From positions 44,173,058 through 44,237,057 of the forward strand of contig CM049310.1 in the NCBI GenBank assembly GCA_026874595.1: a DNA stretch of 64,000 nt. Reading direction: 5' to 3'. The stretch's first letter is position 1. Each line of letters opens with the position of its first letter. Of the stretch, positions 13,691-24,700 are shown piece by piece. Source of the DNA: Sipunculus nudus (Eukaryota > Annelida > Sipuncula > Golfingiida > Sipunculidae). The position numbers and the translations under genes are program-made. The notes under the pieces are model-generated. The model searched no databases. It was not told where the DNA came from and worked only from the letters and a program-made list of their open reading frames with translations.

Positions 13691-15294
13691 ACATGTGAGA
13701 AATCAATCCTGGACGACCAGATTGTTCTTTAACAATTTACTGACGAGTAAATATGGATATGGGATATTTTAATTTAAGATTGCCAACACAGAGTTAGATA
13801 ATATAACGGAGATTTCTGGCAAAGCTTTCAAACGGAGATATAGAGATGATATATAAATTTCAATTAATTACATTCGTTGAAATTTTTCATCGAAGATAAA
13901 CACTGCTTTAAATTACCTGGCTTATTTACCTGGATCCAGTCAGTTCACCTGAAAAGGATTTATTACCATTTTAGTTGAATTTCTAGCAAATCAGTCACAT
14001 TTTCCAAGTAACGAAGTTCTTGGAATATACATATCTAGCTAGTGTCTTCTTCTGACACGAATCAATCAACTTTCTGCGATTACGTTATAATCAGACAGCT
14101 GGTTTAGCTAAAAACACGGATGAGCACGGATTGGGTTGTCCTATTTCCTACATTTCCTTAAGTAAAACAGTCTCAGTCATGATATTCTTAGAAAATTAAT
14201 CAAGCAACAGATGCAGGGCATTTGAAAAATAAGACAGAATGAATCCCTTGGCTATAAAAATGAATATATAGCATAATATATCATTTATAAATAGGTCTTG
14301 TACAGCCAAACCCAGATGATCACGTGATTTGGCATTGTTCTTTGTGTTGAATGAACCCATTACATATTTGTCATATAATAACGAGACATACAAGGGGCAG
14401 GTATCATGTGCTGTTCATTATGATTCTTTAATCTCATGTAATTCCCTTGGAATTTACCTTAAATAATATTAAAAAAATATAGGCTTTTGAAACTGTAATT
14501 AACATAAAGTCCTACACTTGGGAAGGCTAATTAGTAGGCTATTTATGCAAGTGCTTTGAAGATGTTTAGTGTTTAGGCTTTTGAAACTGTAACTAACATA
14601 AATACGCAAAATAAATTAACAAAGACTCCCTCAGATGTTCAGTTTTTTTCCTGAGAAAATACTAATTAGAAGCATGTTTTGAACTACTAAGTGATAAAGC
14701 AGCACAATACGCAAAATAAATTAACGAAGACCCCCTCAGATTTCTTTGGATTTAATGCTTTGGTGCTTTCTTTATTTTGCAGTTAATCATGTCCTAAATG
14801 GTGATATGAAAAATGTACGACCATACCAAAATGCTCCTGTTTCATCGCGGATATAAGTGAATGATTGTTGACTGGTGCTTACCTTTTAAAAAAATATAAG
14901 CCAATTACTTTATCAAACTGTACTTAATTTTCTTTTAAAAAAATACAACCTTATTTAAAAGCCCCTCAAATGATGGTCATCGGGATACCTTGGTGTAGTG
15001 TTAAAATTTTCATTCATGGAAGTATATTTGATTGGATTTAACTGTGTGCAGTTCATTTGCGCAATTTCCAATTATAAATTGACATTTGATTTCCAGATAT
15101 AATGTTTCTACCGGTAACAAAATCACTATTTTCTTTTGTTATATTCCCGAGCAATTATAGATTATACGGTAATCCACAGTTTATTAAAATGTGGATATTA
15201 ATGAAAAGCTGTCTGAATTGCTCCGTTAAGATACTATAATGAGGGAGGAAGTCTTTCCGTCACTGCACTCTGATGGATCATTACGCTGAGGACC
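13691..15294. other. Non-coding stretch
   Basis: Apart from the duplicated blocks at 14482-14735, nothing identifiable was seen. Confidence 0.5.
14482..14735 (+). repeat. Interleaved short direct duplications
   Basis: AGGCTTTTGAAACTGTAA(T/C)TAACATAAA occurs near 14482 and 14574, about 92 bp apart. AATACGCAAAATAAATTAAC occurs near 14601 and 14706, about 105 bp apart, each followed by a CCCTCAGAT block. The second copy of the first block runs directly into the first copy of the second, so two duplication events overlap. Confidence 0.8.
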
Positions 15295-15338
15295 CCCCCC
15301 CCCCCCCCCCCATGCCCCCCCCCCCCAAAAAAAAAATT
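15294..15338. repeat. Poly-C tracts followed by poly-A
   Basis: Two long C runs separated by ATG, then an A run. This is a homopolymer-rich site prone to assembly error. Confidence 0.9.
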
Positions 15339-15619
15339 CTTCTGTGAGTGAGACACTGCTTCCCATTAGCCTCAGCCTTGGTTTGGGTAGCGGCAGCCCA
15401 CCTTCTCTTAATATAAAATCATTAACTACATTATGCAAAGATATGTAAGAGAATAATAGTTGAGGAATAGAAAATCCTAATAATTTTTGTAAAAGGCGCC
15501 TCAGACTGTTCTTTTTACATTGTATGCATTAAAAATTCCCATACTAAAAATTCCCTTATTCTTAAACCGTTGGCTTCGTTTGGAGATAATGGGTTTTTTC
15601 GACATTACCTGAAATATCT

Positions 15620-15792
15620 CTATCCAAATCGGGAGAAACAAAACGACCTCCACGTCCATTGGCGACAGTTGAGAGGATATGCATGGCAGTAGCGACAGTA
15701 TGTCCTGTACGTCATATCCGGATAAACCAGTGCACTAAGGCTTTTCATGTTGTCTCTTCCGTACCACCCTTCCTCATACGTCACTGGGTAGG
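15620..15792 (-). CDS. Candidate terminal coding exon, Cys/Tyr/Trp-rich, unidentified
   Basis: On the minus strand a strong acceptor (TGATGTATCTTGTTTCAG) ends at 15793. It is followed by 56 open codons and a TAG at 15620-15622. The product is rich in Tyr, Trp and Cys; its C-terminal part reads YCRYCHAYPLNCRQWTWRS, suggesting a disulfide-bonded extracellular protein. The exon would be entered in phase 1. An alternative frame over the 3' half (reading TGHTVATAMHILSTVANGRG onward) is also open and ends exactly at a good donor, CAG|GTAATG, just downstream, so the true frame is not settled. GC content is above the surroundings. No family recognised. Confidence 0.3.
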
Positions 15793-15807
15793 CTGAAACA
15801 AGATACA

Positions 15808-16086
15808 TCAGATAAAAAATGTGTATTCATACACAATCCCTGACTGAGCGTACAAGAGGTCGTTTCTATTAAAAGCAAACCTCTTCGTCCCAGACATCTT
15901 TTCGTGTAAACGCTGCTTGGTATGACAAAGTTCTCTGGGCAGGAACACCAGGGTGTGCACAGAGAACCGAACAGTAATTGGGCCACTTATATTGCACTTT
16001 GAATCCAGTCCAAATTTAAACATGCGATACCCGCCCTCGTTGGTCTGATAACATCCGTTCTGGCAAAGAGCCAAGAAACTGACCAA
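15808..16086 (-). CDS. Candidate coding segment upstream of the 15620-15792 exon
   Basis: 92 stop-free codons on minus, entered near a possible acceptor (CTCTCATTGGTCAG) and ending in TGA just before the acceptor of the next candidate exon. The translation has balanced composition and several Cys (for example SFLALCQNGCYQTNEGGYRM and LVFLPRELCHTKQRL). A competing Cys-rich frame lies at 15774-15986. No GT donor with matching phase joins it to the next segment, so it may be a separate exon, a decayed gene or chance. No family recognised. Confidence 0.25.
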   Translation of the reverse strand: MVSFLALCQNGCYQTNEGGYRMFKFGLDSKCNISGPITVRFSVHTLVFLPRELCHTKQRLHEKMSGTKRFAFNRNDLLYAQSGIVYEYTFFI

Positions 16087-16224
16087 TGAGAGTTTGTGTC
16101 ACGGTATAATCAATCCATCGAGAGCGGTCGTCGCATGTTTAAAATCTGGGCTAGATGCACAATACAATACCACGCTTTCAGTGGTCTGAATACAATTCTG
16201 TGCTCTGTGACACAGTGACGCAGT

Positions 16225-16560
16225 ATGGACAACAACTGGCCGATCACATCGGCTTCTGAGGCTCGGATAAAGGGCACAAGTCTCAAAGCCGGGAGTTCGC
16301 GAGTTCGAATCTCAGCCGAGGCGGTAAGATTATTCACGGTCGGTCCCCGAACAGGGAGAGCGCTCTGTAGGCTTAATGACAGGCCGTGCCCAACGGCCGT
16401 GTTTCACTCACAAACGAGTGATCCTTTCGGGGGTTGTCGGTAATTCCCCGTTAATCGGGACGACTACGCACCTAGGGCCCGAAGGTGCAGTATTAACTGC
16501 GCATGGTTTGCATCAGGATATAATTGAGAGGAAGCGTGTGATACCGCCATGTCATGTATA
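16225..16560 (+). mobile_element. tRNA-derived SINE candidate
   Basis: The segment has a box-B-like GTTCGAATCTC at 16303-16313. An A-box-like TGAGGCTCGGATAAAGGG lies about 40 bp upstream, as in a pol III tRNA promoter. A Thr/Ser-like tRNA 3' half (AGCCGGGAG, GCGAG, then CTCAGCCGAGGC) is visible, but the acceptor stem no longer pairs properly, so a functional tRNA is unlikely. A GC-rich tRNA-unrelated body follows (TTTCGGGGGTTGTCGGTAA and CCCGTTAATCGGGACG). No poly(A) tail or TSD was found and the 3' limit is a guess. Confidence 0.5.
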
Positions 16561-18379
16561 GTCCGAAACCAGAATGGAATTCTGCAGATGTAAATAAACT
16601 TAACGTCTATAATAATCCAATTTACTTAAATTTACTTAAACGTTCCCCTAGTCCCTTGGGGCCCACGCAGCCTTCTTTAGAAACACATATGTACATCCAG
16701 GCATAAGATGCTTTCGCAGGAAGTTTGTATATAAAGCAAACATGCTATGCCCAGACCGTACAGTAATGCTTTAAACATCGGATTATTAACCTACCATATA
16801 AGATTATTTATTGTGTTCATTTATAACACACTAGTTTAGACAAAGAAAGAAGATCGACATATGGTAAACAATGATAATTTAAACTATGAAAAAATTAGAT
16901 AGAACACTTACATACAGACAGACCTGAAGCTGTACATATAATAGACTCCGATGGGATAATAATCTATAGAGATGAATCAAGAAAAGCTGGTTATTAATAT
17001 GAAAGTATAAAAACTGACTAAATATACATAATCTCTTCTTGCCAATGAATGTGACCCGAACGCTCCATGTCATTAATTGCTACTAGGGGTTTTTAGTAAG
17101 CCGAAGATTTACCTGATAATCCTTTTCATGTTTTTAGTGTGCTTAATTTGACAGCAGATCCTGGTAACTTTCTGTGCACTGAATTGTTATTTATTTCATG
17201 TCATCGAAAGCAAATTTATGTAAATACAATATGAATGAAAGAAAGGTCTTATACCGTTTGCTTTAACAGCTTCTGGTATAAATAAAGGAGGGCAAAGCGA
17301 TCGTTGGCCCGAGGCTTGATGCTGCAAGTCTATTGATTGCACCGAGAGATCTTTCCATAGCACATGACCGTGAAATGTGTTGTTGCGTTGATTTCCTTTG
17401 GTTTCCCTCTTATTTCTCACCTAGCACCTTACACTGAGGTTTCAGAAATAAAGAAAATGCTAGACCTGTAACTTGAGCACGCAAGATGATAACTTGGTAT
17501 GGATAATACATAAAAAAATCTCAAGTTCCTTACACTCTGAAGATGCATGTCAGAAGAGAGGACTTTTGACGCCCACAGGTTTTCAAGAGGATAATACCCG
17601 GATGAGACAGGTCGCTGCATTGTTTGCTGTTGTCCTTTGAACTCCCTACCTCTGACTTGAACAACCATGGTACACTAGACATTCATAATCTTTTTTTTGT
17701 AGTTATTTCGTTTATGTATATTTGGTCGTTATTATGTTTGTGTATATATTTATATTTACATATACGAAATAACTACCAAAGAAATGAAAACCAGTAATGA
17801 CAAAAAGTACGGTCGCCGACTATCAGCGGGTGTGCTTTAGAAATTCTCGTTTGAGCAAGGGCGGGTCACTTTGTGCAAAGAACTCTGCCTTTTGATTAGA
17901 AAGTTCTATAGAGCAGTATGCTAATGTCTGGGTAATAGCATGTGCACGGAGCACAAACCAAGAGACTTTTAATAATTGGTTCATTTTGTATTTATTTCAT
18001 ACTTGATTTTAAAATTCTGTTTCTGTTTTAACAAAAATGTTAAAATTTACCCTTCTGATCATTTTTGGCAACTGTTAATGATGTGAAAATAATATCTACG
18101 GTGATTTTATTAACGTTTGTTATACATTTCTTTATAAGGCAGTGATATAGGACTCTTATCCAGGATTCGGGCGTGTACTCTGATTCGGAGACATTGACAT
18201 GAAAAAGTAGGCCGTGTCCAGTATGAAAAAGGCACTTCCATCGTGTATTTAAGTATATTATTGCAAATAAGATTTAACAAAACATTTTACGGCATGTTTT
18301 AACTTTTAGATCTACTCTCAGCTTTGCTCTTATGTAGCCTCTTTATATCCATTTTTGTGAATCGTTTTGCTTAGCTGTT
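16561..18379. other. Non-coding stretch, nothing identified
   Basis: AT-rich, with only short overlapping frames (for example near 17196-17668 on minus) that lack recognisable motifs or splice context. Confidence 0.45.
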
Positions 18380-18381
18380 TA

Positions 18382-18602
18382 CTCCGTTCCACGAACCATG
18401 GTCCACAAAGTATGTAGACTGATCCTCACATATCAGAAAAAATCGATTGTGAAAACAACATGTGAGGTACAGTTTTATATGTATGATGGAAAATTAGGCG
18501 GATGCTTCTTCTACCCCATTTTGTAAGATTTGTATGATATCTAACTTCACTTTTTTTTATCTTGCAAATAAAAACGGATGGACCATGGGTCGTGGAACGG
18601 AG
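18382..18602. mobile_element. MITE with TIR CTCCGTTCCACGA and TA target site
   Basis: The left end CTCCGTTCCACGAACCATGG and the right end (reverse complement CTCCGTTCCACGACCCATGG) are inverted, with one mismatch in 20 and further pairing into GTCCA. Both ends are flanked by TA (18380-18381, 18603-18604). Length 221 bp, no ORF. TA duplication plus short TIRs fits a Tc1/mariner-mobilised MITE (inference). Confidence 0.85.
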
Positions 18603-18939
18603 TATAATTGGTAGCTTTAGGATAGCCCAGTGTAAGGTGTTTAAATTAAGAAATTGTATTTTTCTACAGGTTTTCAGTTTTCAGTATGATTTATGAACTG
18701 TTAATCATAAATATCCCCGCGGTATCGACCGGAGCCACATTCGAAATCTTGCACATTTTCAAAAATAAATTATGCTTCATCATTTTTAACATTTCTGAAG
18801 ACGGACTTAGAAATATTTACAAGGTTTATCATATTCTTTGCTAAGTTAAAATTTTGAAAATGTCAGCATCTCACATCATGTTATATCGCGTGAAGACAAA
18901 ATATCTGTAAAATATCTTTTTCTTTTACTGACGGACTGT

Positions 18940-19270
18940 CTGAGAGACAAGCGGACAGACAGACAGACGGTTCAAAAGTAATCTCGTCCGTACATTTCTG
19001 CATAATGGCAACCATTTTTACATTCTAACCATTTGAATGAAATCGCATAATATTTAGAAAGTTATCGTCCGGAAACTTTAACGTAAACACAGACAAGCAG
19101 ACACTGCCAGGCGGACAATGGACAGTAATTCCGAAAGCAATTGTTTCGACGATACCCCTGAGGACAAATACAGAACCAAATTTGAATGAAAGCGCATAAT
19201 TTTAACAAGTAATCGTGCGGAAACCGTGATGGACGGAAAGACGGAGAAATCGGCAAAACCAATGTATCTT
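18940..19270 (+). repeat. ~149-bp tandem duplication with GACAGACAGACGG motifs
   Basis: The block TTGAATGAAATCGCATAAT is followed by ATCGTCCGGAAAC at about 19033-19075. It recurs as TTGAATGAAAGCGCATAAT plus ATCGTGCGGAAAC at about 19182-19225. GACAGACAGACAGACGG and GGACGGAAAGACGG accompany the two copies. It probably belongs to a larger dispersed repeat. Confidence 0.75.
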
Positions 19271-19559
19271 TTCCTTCGAATTTGGGGGTTTGGAGTAAGG
19301 TCCATTAAAATTTCTTATCAAAATCAGTTAACCCAGTAACGAGACCAAGACAGGCCTTAACTGCTGGTCACATTTAGACAGCATGTCTCAGTTTTAGTCT
19401 CAAAGGCTCAGTTTTAATCAATAATATTTTATTTGTTTGTTTTTATTCATTCTATTGCTATACAAAACTGTAAAGTGTTATTTCCTGGGCCATTTCCCCC
19501 TCCCCTGCTTTCTTATATCAGAATTAGGATATTAATGGACAACACTTCAATTTAACACT

Positions 19560-19920
19560 TTTAAGTATACACCTTTGTACACCTTCTAACAACTCCACCA
19601 TGCGCGAGAAAAAAATCCGTTGTAACTCATTTTGTACACCCCCACCCCCCTGCATGTATGTTGATTTTCCTTCCGCATGAATACAAGCACGTCTCGCAGG
19701 GGGTAATGGATTATATATTGCACACGACACAGATAATGATTTGTTACCACCGAGATAGATTTCCACTTTGGTTGAAAAATTCATATTTATTATTTTGTGA
19801 AAATGCACCATATTGACGCAATAGGATGGATTGCCCGTTGCAGTGTATTTCCCCGTGTTACTTAATTGGGTCACTACTCAGGTCAACTCACTAGTCCAGT
19901 ATAAATGACTACTGAGTTGT
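19560..19920 (+). repeat. Dispersed repeat family R1, copy 1
   Basis: It aligns with 31.5-32.0 kb and, inverted, with 43.8-44.9 kb. Shared landmarks in order: CATG-GCGAGAAA (19599), GTTTGTTGAATTT/ATGTTGATTTTCC, CCGCATGAA-ACAAGCA, CTCGCA-GGGT, then TACTCAGGTC-ACTAG and CTACTGAGT near the right end. Divergence is high, so an old family. Confidence 0.75.
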
Positions 19921-20157
19921 GTATTCATGGCCAGTATACCTCAACTAGAAAAAGGTTTGTACAGAGATCAACTATCACAAACAGGTCGTCTATCCGTTTT
20001 ATGATAAACGACAACACCCACAGTTGGTAAAACCCACCCACATGCACTGGATTATATAAGTTTATCTTTCGCACAAATCAGATCTGTCTAGCTGTAACGA
20101 TGGCAAAGTAATATAGTCCGGGAGCTAATTTCTGTAAGGGCTCATATAAACGAAATC

Positions 20158-20540
20158 ATTCAACCCATCACACAACCAAGGTCTGAATCGATATTTTGAT
20201 AGTCTGATACATTTAGATCACTGCTAGGGGGTAGTAATGTCAAATTGTGGTATCATTTTTGTGCTACTGACCGTTTTGCAGCCGATGCTTGACCACTAGA
20301 GCTGGAAAATAATAAGGGTGTGGTAATTTAAATATGAATATCTTTTCTTATATTCAACCAATCTTTATGACTAAGATATCTCTGAAAATATCTTTCACGG
20401 GTCTATCAATATATGTAATAACAATGTATATATGAATTGAAACACAATTTAAGGAAATAAAAATGTAAAGTCCAATAAAAAAATATCATGTTTTCGCATT
20501 AAACTTTTAAATGGTCGGTCAAACTTTCAAAATGTACCGT
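20158..20540 (+). repeat. Inverted-pair repeat R2, forward arm
   Basis: It matches the reverse complement of 22262-22645 along its length: ATTCAACCCA-CAC, AAGGTCTGA, TAGATCACTGCTAGGGGGTAGTA, GTCAAATTGTGG, TTTTG-AGCCGA-GCTTGACCA, GGGTAATTTAAAT-TGAATATC, GGGTCTATCA, then AGGAAATAAAAATGTAAAGT. No clean TIR or TSD was seen. The two arms could fold into a long hairpin if transcribed together. Confidence 0.9.
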
Positions 20541-21318
20541 AATAGTATACATGCTGATAGAAACAATATATATATATTGTGGACGTATCTGTACTGAATA
20601 CAATAACTGATTCGGTCTAATTTTATTTTTATGGTTTATTATGGGCTGCGAGGTATTTTAGGAATGAAGCATGTTTCTTGTGCTTGTCCACGGAATTGCT
20701 GGAGATAAATTTTATATATACTAAACACTTTGTATAACAAGAAAAGAGAGGGCTCAGTTGATAACATATCTGAACCTAGATTAAATCTAGAACAATTGAA
20801 ACTGATCGATTTTCAGCTGATTCACGCTTATTCAAGTTATATAACTTGCAATGCGCATTGTTTACGGCCAAGTAGTAGCAATTTTTTCCAACATCTGCCA
20901 ATGCGATTTACGCTATTTTACGCTGATAGTTGCAGAGTCTAATTTATTTTTAAGATATGACAGTCGCTGTTTCTGTTCTCTCCTTGTGAAAAGTAGTTTG
21001 GTAAAAAGACAAGTTGACAGAGAAGGATATTTGGCTGACCACTGAAGTAGTGTATAATAAGCATTTTATGCTTGGTCTTTATAGATCTTCTGCCGATATG
21101 TTACATATGACTTTTATTTAATGACAGCACATATAATTTCATTGTAAACAAGAGGATTTTGTTTTATTAATGTTATAAATATAGGAAACCATCGATGTAA
21201 ATTACTATTCTTCTTCCAGTTCTGCATGAGGAACGGTATGCACCACGCATTGTTGTTCTTCATACATAATTAATATGTTTATCTTGCTTTCAAATACAAA
21301 TAAATAACCTAAACTCAA

Positions 21319-21462
21319 GCGCCGATCCGGGGGGGGGGGGGGGGGGTTAGGGGGTCGAGACCCCCCCCCCCGTGCTCTCAACCAAAGACCTTTTTTTAAG
21401 ACAATTTTTATGCATGACCCCTGTTGACCCCTCCATGCAAAAATCCTGGATCCGGGCCGGTA
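21319..21462 (-). mobile_element. GC-rich hAT-like MITE family H, partial copy A
   Basis: It is bounded by GCCGATCCGGGG on the left and ATCCTGGATCCGGGCCGG on the right. The interior has an 18-G run (21329-21346) and an 11-C run (21361-21371). The right end matches the CCTGGATCCGCCCC terminus of the other three copies. The opposed G and C runs could pair or form a G-quadruplex. Confidence 0.6.
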
Positions 21463-21904
21463 AACTGGAACTAGAATGTTGTTATTCCTACTATTCGAAT
21501 TTATCGACTTATTGTTTACATGCGTTTCATGCATGTCTTTTATAATGTAATAACGTTAAATGTCCACTATATGAATTGGTTTTCAACCTTTCATCGTATC
21601 AGGTCTGCTGTCATTAAGCCCCTGAGGAAATACAGGAATTGTAAAGGAACATTTTAGACAAAACTTTATCAGCCAAGATATAGGACAAAGAGTTTATTAT
21701 TATAGATATTATTAATAGACCCCACCTTAAATAAAGACAGGTAGGCTAGTGAATCAGGCACGCAGGCTATATAGTTGGCCTCATTAAAAGCTGACAATCA
21801 AATAGCGTCAAATATATGATAAATAATATTGTATTTTTAGGGAATTATGTGGCAAATAATTGTTGCATAGTCTACAAGTGGGCTGAAAAAGTTTCGGTGG
21901 GATA

Positions 21905-21928
21905 GGGGGGGGGGGGGGGATGGGGGGA
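21905..21928. repeat. Poly-G tract
   Basis: A run of G interrupted once by ATG, of the kind seen several times in this window (also near 5653, 34411 and 61680). Confidence 0.9.
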
Positions 21929-22194
21929 TGTCGACTGACAAGCTACTTAAACTTGGTTATACCCGATAGTTCAGGTATAGCCCGCAGCTGCCTAACAAAC
22001 ATGGAAGCTTAAGAATTTGCAGATCCAAATATCATGCTTATGGAAATGATGAGGATGAAAACTAGAGAGATTTATCTTATCATTGCCTCTTATGACAATA
22101 ATTGCAGTTAAACACAAGAAACCTGTCCGAAATGTCCAGCATCTCATTTAAGCCGTTAGGTAAATATAGGTCAAACAGTAATTTAACATATATT

Positions 22195-22220
22195 TATATA
22201 TATATATATATATATATATA
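22195..22220. repeat. (TA)n microsatellite
   Basis: 26-bp TA array just outside the R2 minus arm. Confidence 0.95.
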
Positions 22221-22261
22221 GTTGAAATAGGTCCGGATTATATTTTATCCTGTAAATATGT

Positions 22262-22645
22262 AACATTTTATGCTAAAGTTTAAACGTTTGAGCGAAAATT
22301 TCAAATAAAAATCGAGGTTTATAATTGGACTTTACATTTTTATTTCCTAAAATTGGGTTTAATTAAAAATATATATCGTTGTAACATTACTGATAGACCC
22401 ATAAAAGACCTTTCCATAGATATCTTCATTATAAAATTTGGTTTATTATAAGGAAAGATATTCACATTTAAATTACCCCTACCACTTATCATTTTGCAGC
22501 TATAATGGTCAAGCGTCGGCTACAAAACTGTCATTAGCACAAAACTGATATTCCACAATTTGACAGTACTACCCCCTAGCAGTGATCTGGGGGTACCAGG
22601 CTACCATATAATCAAGTCAGACCTTGGCTAGGTGTTGGGTTGAAC
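22262..22645 (-). repeat. Inverted-pair repeat R2, reverse arm
   Basis: Reverse-complement copy of 20158-20540, about 1.72 kb away. The best conserved block is the ACTACCCCCTAGCAGTGATC segment near 22568. Several substitutions and small indels separate the arms, so this is not a recent inverted duplication. Confidence 0.9.
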
Positions 22646-24130
22646 GACGACCCTTTTGCCCGTTCCATGCTCCCTGACTAATAAAATTTTCGAAGATTAT
22701 GCATTTTATCAAAGAAGTAACATTTTGAGTTTTTCAATGACCTTGGAATGATTTTGACCAAACACGATAGGCTCCGAGCATATTAAAAGTTACTCAGTCA
22801 TTCCCTCGTCCATCCTCCGGAACTACACCCGTGCTCAGTCATTTAGCTTCGCTTTATTGTCTCTAGGATCGGGGCATTTGCCCATCAGAGCGAAAGTAGA
22901 GAACCCAAAACTGAAATCCTTAACAGTTATTCATATACGTAGGACATTATTATAGAAATGGTGGAATCATTCTGCCGATGTTTCCTGACAATTTGCGTTG
23001 TGACACAATACTATCCAGACTAAATTAATCACCCTCCTACGTAACCAGACGCAACAAAAATAACGACATCGTTTGCGTCAGATTTGCTTTGGTTAATTTC
23101 AATGAGATGTGGTCTGTGTGGTGCTGTCTGTGTTTTGTGATCAAGAAGTATTCGTTACTTCAGATGAATTAGAAGTAATAAGCTGTCCACCCCTTTTCGT
23201 TTGCTTGTTTGTTTGTTCGCAAGGGCGCAAGGGTTGTGCGAGAAATAACAATAACTATGAATTGATTATCCGTGGATTGGTCGGCTATAGAAACGAAAAA
23301 GATGAAATTAAATAATATATCGAAAAGATAACTATGAGTTTAAATGAACTTCATGGCATTTATTCCAAGAAGAAGTGATTAATATTTCGGGTTGAATCTC
23401 TTCTTGTTTGGTTATCTAAATAAACACTTAAAAGGTCCCCTAAAAGTATAAATGGAACGACAGGCCATGGGTCAATGAAGAATTTTATTTGTTTTAATTG
23501 CTATTTGGCTTTTCCTTCGACTGACGGAGTACGTTTCCATGATTGTGTTTCCGTGACATTACAAGTGAATATTCGTTTATTGTAAGAGTTCTCAAAAATA
23601 CTTAACTTTCTCCGCATCATAAAACTAAGAGTGTGAACCCCTTAGATAATCTCGTGTTTTATCTTCATAATGAGGTTTCTATTTATTCGTTTGCCAATAT
23701 AAAACTTTCGATAAACTGACAGACAGTATTAAAAGATTTAGGAGATTTCTGGGAGGGTTAGGAGTTACATAAAAATATGTCCATCAGTTGAAAAATACTA
23801 CAAGATTTTCCATGATACAAACATAATCATATATACTTATGTTATTTCTTATTTCTTATTTTTTTTTTTTAAGGAACTTCATATGATTTTCACGTCAAAA
23901 GATGCATTATAAATATCTTACTTTCCCTGATACAAATATATTCAGATGCACTATGTTTTTTTTTAATCCACACATTTGCAATTTTTTTTCATATATAATA
24001 TTAATGTAGTTACAGATTGTGTGTTGTATCAGGGTAATAAAAGTTATATGATGTGACATGGGCTTGTGTCAGTATATCTGGAACGTTGTTAATATGTGAA
24101 TCTCTGAGTACTGAGCGCCGAATTTAAAGA

Positions 24131-24260
24131 GTAATGTGTTATGTAATATCATAACATAATCTGTTATATAAAATTATTATGTATGTGTCATGTAATATTA
24201 TTATGCAATGTGTTATGTGATATCCTTATGTAATGTGTGATGTAATATTAAAATATTGGC
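24131..24260. repeat. Degenerate TAATGTGTTATGTAATAT repeat
   Basis: About four irregular copies of an ATGTGTTATGTAATAT-like motif, spaced by 30-40 bp. Confidence 0.6.
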
Positions 24261-24661
24261 GCTGCCGCTTGATATGATACCAAATCATTGTGTTATGCAA
24301 GTACAATAATATTTTATAGATCACTGATTTGAGCGCTAAAAGAAATAACTATTTAGTGTGTCTTTTTACTGCGTCCCATTCAAAGAACATATATCCCAAC
24401 CTTCATTTTGTACAGGCAGGTTTCTAAGTGTAAACCCAATTGAAGGTATTAGTTCCTACTTCATAAGAAACACCGGTATCTCAGGGCGTGTTTACGCGCT
24501 CTGACCAAAGTTTAATTGTACGTTTGCTTACGACATAAGTCGTTTTGGCCTTCCGGTTCAAGGCTTTGGTTGAACCATTGGTCGGACCAAGCTGAACGGG
24601 GAATGGTTTTTGGTTCTGCGCAGACAGAAGATGGTATTCAAGGCCCTCATACAAAATATAA

Positions 24662-24700
24662 GTTCCGGGGCCTATACATCTGTGGACATGGCCCCGGAAC
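24662..24700. other. Perfect GC-rich inverted repeat
   Basis: GTTCCGGGGCC (24662-24672) and GGCCCCGGAAC (24690-24700) are exact 11-bp arms around a 17-nt loop. It stands out in AT-rich DNA. A second short hairpin, GGTTCAA/TTGAACC, lies about 90 bp upstream. It could be a transposon terminus or the centre of a palindromic MITE; no outer TIR was found. Confidence 0.7.
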